A stretch of 9,951 nt of DNA from Enterovirga sp. Lineage in GTDB: Bacteria; Pseudomonadota; Alphaproteobacteria; Rhizobiales; Beijerinckiaceae. Within the stretch, counting starts at the first letter, position 1; each line of letters starts with the position of its first letter. The notes under the pieces were generated by a model that ran no database searches, had not been told where the DNA came from, and was given only the letters and a program-made list of their open reading frames with translations. Below, piece by piece: positions 7,848-9,951 of this stretch. The position numbers and the translations under genes are program-made. The stretch spans positions 1-9,951 of the forward strand of contig JAQGJZ010000199.1 of NCBI GenBank assembly GCA_028290385.1, read 5' to 3'.

Positions 7848-9951
7848 ACGCGCGGACCAACATCAAGGCCCCGGTCGTGGAGGCCCGGACGGAGCGTGCA
7901 GCCGTGCCGGCGACGAGCCCGGCCCGCGCCGTGCAGCCCGGGCCGCGGATCTACAACCTGTTTCCGCTGCTCGTCGGCACGGTCGCGGCCTGGAAGGCCG
8001 AGCTGCCCCGCATCGCGGCCATGAACTTCGATTGGGTCTACCTGAACCCGTTCCACGAGGCCGGGTTCTCGGGCAGCCTGTACGCGGTCAAGGACGTCAC
8101 CAAGCTCGATCCGCGCTTCCGCGACCCGGATGCTGGAAGCGACGACGACCAGATCAGGTCCTTTGTCGAGGAGGCGCAGCGGCACGGCCTGAAGGTGATG
8201 GCCGACCTCGTGATCAACCACACGTCCAAGGACGCGGTGCTCGCGAGCGAGCATCCCGAGGTGTTCGTGCGCAACATGTGGGGCGAGCTCGAAAGCCCTT
8301 ATGCTGTCGATCCGGACGATCCGACCAAGCGCACCGTGTGGGGCGATCTCGCCGAGCTGGATTACGGCACAGACAGCGCGCGCGCGTTTCTGCTCGAGTA
8401 CTGGGATGCCTATGTGGCCCGCATGCAGGGGCTCGGCATCGGGGGCTTCCGGTGCGATGCCGCCTACAAGGTGCCGCCCGAGGTCTGGGCGCCGCTGATC
8501 CGCAACGCCAAGGGGCGCGACGCCGGCTGCCTGTTCGCGGCGGAAACGCTCGGCTGCACCTTCGACGAGGCGGTCGCGACCGCGAAGGCCGGGTTCGACT
8601 ACCTGTTCAACTCCTTCGCCTGGTGGGACTTCAAGAAGTCCTGGGCCATGGAGGCGCAGGAGAAGACGCGGCTGCTAGCCCCGTCCATTGCGTTCCCCGA
8701 AAACCACGACATGGAGCGGGTCGCGGCCCAGATCCCGGACGAGGCGAGCCGGGACGCGATCGAAAACGAGCTCGTCATGCGGTACGCGCTGGCGGCGTTC
8801 TTCTCGTCCGGCGTGCTCATGCCGATCGGCTACGAGACCGGCGCCCGGCGCAAGGTCCACGTCGTCGAGACCACCCCCGAGCACCGCGAGGGGGACAGCG
8901 CGGTCGACATCTCGGCCCGCATCGCGGAGATCAACCGGCTCAAGGCGGAGCTCGCGACCGCCAATCTCGAAGGCGCCGAATCCAAGATTTCGGCCGCGGA
9001 CGCGCCCTATCTGGCGCTGCTGCGCCTCGATGCCGGCCACGCCATGGCGGCCAACGAGGCGATCCTGATCGTGGCCAATCCGGGCCGGACGATGGTCACC
9101 GTGGACCCGGGGGCGCTGCTGGCCCGCACGGGCGGCATGCTCGGGCCCTTTATCGACCGCACGCCGGGCCTCGTGCCGCTGGTCTTCGATCCGTGCTGCC
9201 CGGTGATGCTGGGCCCGCACGAGGTGCGCATCCTGGTGGCCGAGCGGGCCCGCGTGCCGGCGGCCGCGCCGGGCGTCGCGCCCGAGGGCGAGGGCCGGGT
9301 CGTCATCGAGACCGTGTGGCCCGAGCTGGATGGCGGCCGCACGCCCGTGAAGCGGGTCGTCGGCGAGGCCGTCGAGGTCCGCGCGGACATCTTCTCCGAC
9401 GGCCACGACAAGATCGCGGCCGAGATCCTCTACCGTCCGGCGGACGAGGAGGAATGGCGCCGCGCCCCGATGCGCTTCGTCGACAACGACCGCTGGGCCG
9501 GGTCATTCCCGATCGACCGCAACACGCGCTACCTGTTCACGATCGAAGGCTGGCGCGACCCCTTCGCGTCCTGGCTGCACGAGATCCACGCCAAGCAGAA
9601 AGCGGGCGTCGACGTCAGCCTGGAGACGATCGAGGGCGTGCAGATCGCCGAGGCGGCGGCCCGGAACGCCGAGAACAGCCCGGACGGGCCGGCCATGTGG
9701 GCCATCATGGACCGCATCGCGGCGGCCGAGGGCAATGCGGCGGCGCGTCTCGCGATCCTGCTCGACGAGCACAACGCGGCACTGATCGGGCGCCATGCCG
9801 AACGCGTGAACCTGTCGCGCTACGACCGGGAGATGGTCGTGATCGCGGACCGGCTGGCGGCCCAGTTTTCGGCCTGGTACGAGCTGTTCCCGCGCTCGAC
9901 CAGCCACGATCCGAACCGGCACGGCACGTTCGACGACGTGATCGCGCACCT
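7844..9951 (+). CDS. glgE: Extra GH13 domain fused to GlgE, maltose-1-phosphate maltosyltransferase (3' end outside window)
   Basis: The frame is open from the ATG at 7844 to the right edge, 702 codons plus two bases, with no stop. Residues 1-33 are an Ala/Pro/Arg-rich tail. Residues about 36-480 are a whole GH13 alpha-amylase-type domain with catalytic residues D205, E234 and D289. From residue 485 the protein turns into GlgE: its N-terminal beta domain (DUF3416 family), a helical stretch, and the lead-in to the GlgE barrel (AWYELFPRS, residues 677-685) just before the window ends. GlgE transfers maltosyl units from maltose-1-phosphate to alpha-glucan ends (EC 2.4.99.16) in the cytoplasm. 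Actinobacterial GlgE is about 660-700 residues and starts at the DUF3416 domain, so the full protein here should be about 1100 or more. The start is fixed by GAGGAGGA and the ATGA overlap with treY. The GlgE assignment is firm. The activity of the front GH13 domain is unknown; maltogenic, transferase, glucan-binding or regulatory roles are all possible. Confidence 0.9.
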   Translation, partial: MNARTNIKAPVVEARTERAAVPATSPARAVQPGPRIYNLFPLLVGTVAAWKAELPRIAAMNFDWVYLNPFHEAGFSGSLYAVKDVTKLDPRFRDPDAGSDDDQIRSFVEEAQRHGLKVMADLVINHTSKDAVLASEHPEVFVRNMWGELESPYAVDPDDPTKRTVWGDLAELDYGTDSARAFLLEYWDAYVARMQGLGIGGFRCDAAYKVPPEVWAPLIRNAKGRDAGCLFAAETLGCTFDEAVATAKAGFDYLFNSFAWWDFKKSWAMEAQEKTRLLAPSIAFPENHDMERVAAQIPDEASRDAIENELVMRYALAAFFSSGVLMPIGYETGARRKVHVVETTPEHREGDSAVDISARIAEINRLKAELATANLEGAESKISAADAPYLALLRLDAGHAMAANEAILIVANPGRTMVTVDPGALLARTGGMLGPFIDRTPGLVPLVFDPCCPVMLGPHEVRILVAERARVPAAAPGVAPEGEGRVVIETVWPELDGGRTPVKRVVGEAVEVRADIFSDGHDKIAAEILYRPADEEEWRRAPMRFVDNDRWAGSFPIDRNTRYLFTIEGWRDPFASWLHEIHAKQKAGVDVSLETIEGVQIAEAAARNAENSPDGPAMWAIMDRIAAAEGNAAARLAILLDEHNAALIGRHAERVNLSRYDREMVVIADRLAAQFSAWYELFPRSTSHDPNRHGTFDDVIAH
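7949..9286 (+). other. N-terminal GH13 alpha-amylase-type domain in front of GlgE
   Basis: The domain begins at IYNLFPLLVG (residue 36). All four GH13 regions are readable: MADLVINHTSKD (D121, N125, H126), GGFRCDAAYKVP (R203, nucleophile D205, codon 8456), LFAAETLGC (acid/base E234, codon 8543) and AFPENHDMERV (H288, D289, codon 8708). A C-terminal beta domain covers about residues 385-480 and ends near HEVRILVAERARVP. No catalytic residue is missing, so it should be an active glycosidase or transglycosylase unless its substrate cleft is altered. I do not recognise its GH13 subfamily. The opening LPRIAAMNFDWVYLNPFH resembles the opening of GlgE barrels. Confidence 0.8.
9296..9874 (+). other. 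GlgE N-terminal domain (DUF3416 type) and helical segment
   Basis: Residues 485 to about 610 match the start of stand-alone GlgE: RVVIETVWPELDGG, then VKRVVGEAVEVRADIFSDGH, DRWAGSFPID and YLFTIEGWRDPFASWLHEI. An alpha-helical, Ala/Glu-rich stretch (about 611-676) follows, ending in REMVVIADRLAAQFSAWYE, after which the GlgE barrel begins. In actinobacterial GlgE this region carries dimer contacts (family knowledge). In this protein it is internal, about 485 residues from the N-terminus. Confidence 0.85.

Noticed and set aside
8675..9406. A 243-codon minus-strand open frame opposite the GH13-GlgE gene
   Set aside because: It is antisense to conserved GH13 motifs and the GlgE N-terminal domain, and its product has biased composition and no domain.
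1..9951. RNA genes, CRISPR arrays, insertion sequences, attachment sites, intrinsic terminators, promoters
   Set aside because: I looked for tRNA-like cloverleaves, spaced direct repeats, inverted-repeat ends with transposase motifs, GC hairpins followed by T runs, and AT-rich promoter boxes. The region is solid coding sequence and none stood out.

Overview
The window is an uninterrupted stretch of a plus-strand operon for glycogen, malto-oligosaccharide and trehalose metabolism. It comes from a GC-rich bacterium (roughly 70% GC by eye, strong G/C third-position preference). The gene set, the domain fusions and the general protein style suggest an alphaproteobacterium, most likely Hyphomicrobiales/Rhizobiales of the Methylobacterium, Microvirga or Bradyrhizobium type. 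That placement is inference from style, not from a marker gene. Almost every base is coding; the only noncoding bases are the four between the first two genes.

Layout: (1) 1-1154, the C-terminal part of a GlgX/TreX-type glycogen debranching enzyme, cut by the left edge. (2) 1159-2982, a complete TreZ, malto-oligosyltrehalose trehalohydrolase. (3) 2979-7847, a 1622-residue fusion of a complete GH77 4-alpha-glucanotransferase (MalQ) to a complete GH13 malto-oligosyltrehalose synthase (TreY). (4) 7844-9951, the first 702 codons of a long protein open at the right edge. It carries a full extra GH13 alpha-amylase-type domain with an intact catalytic triad, followed by the N-terminal domain and the very beginning of the barrel of GlgE, the maltose-1-phosphate maltosyltransferase. 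Genes 2/3 and 3/4 overlap by ATGA, and good Shine-Dalgarno sequences lie inside the preceding genes, so translational coupling is likely.

How they fit together: GlgX would release malto-oligosaccharides from glycogen. MalQ would reshuffle short chains into longer ones. TreY would convert the reducing-end alpha-1,4 bond into an alpha-1,1 bond, and TreZ would release trehalose. GlgE uses maltose-1-phosphate, normally made from trehalose by TreS and a maltokinase, to extend alpha-glucan. The operon therefore appears to hold both a glucan-to-trehalose arm and part of a trehalose-to-glucan arm. TreS/maltokinase and GlgB are expected nearby but are not in the window.

The main points of interest are the two large enzyme fusions, above all the extra, apparently catalytically competent GH13 domain in front of GlgE. 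No RNA genes, mobile elements, CRISPR arrays, promoters or terminators were found.
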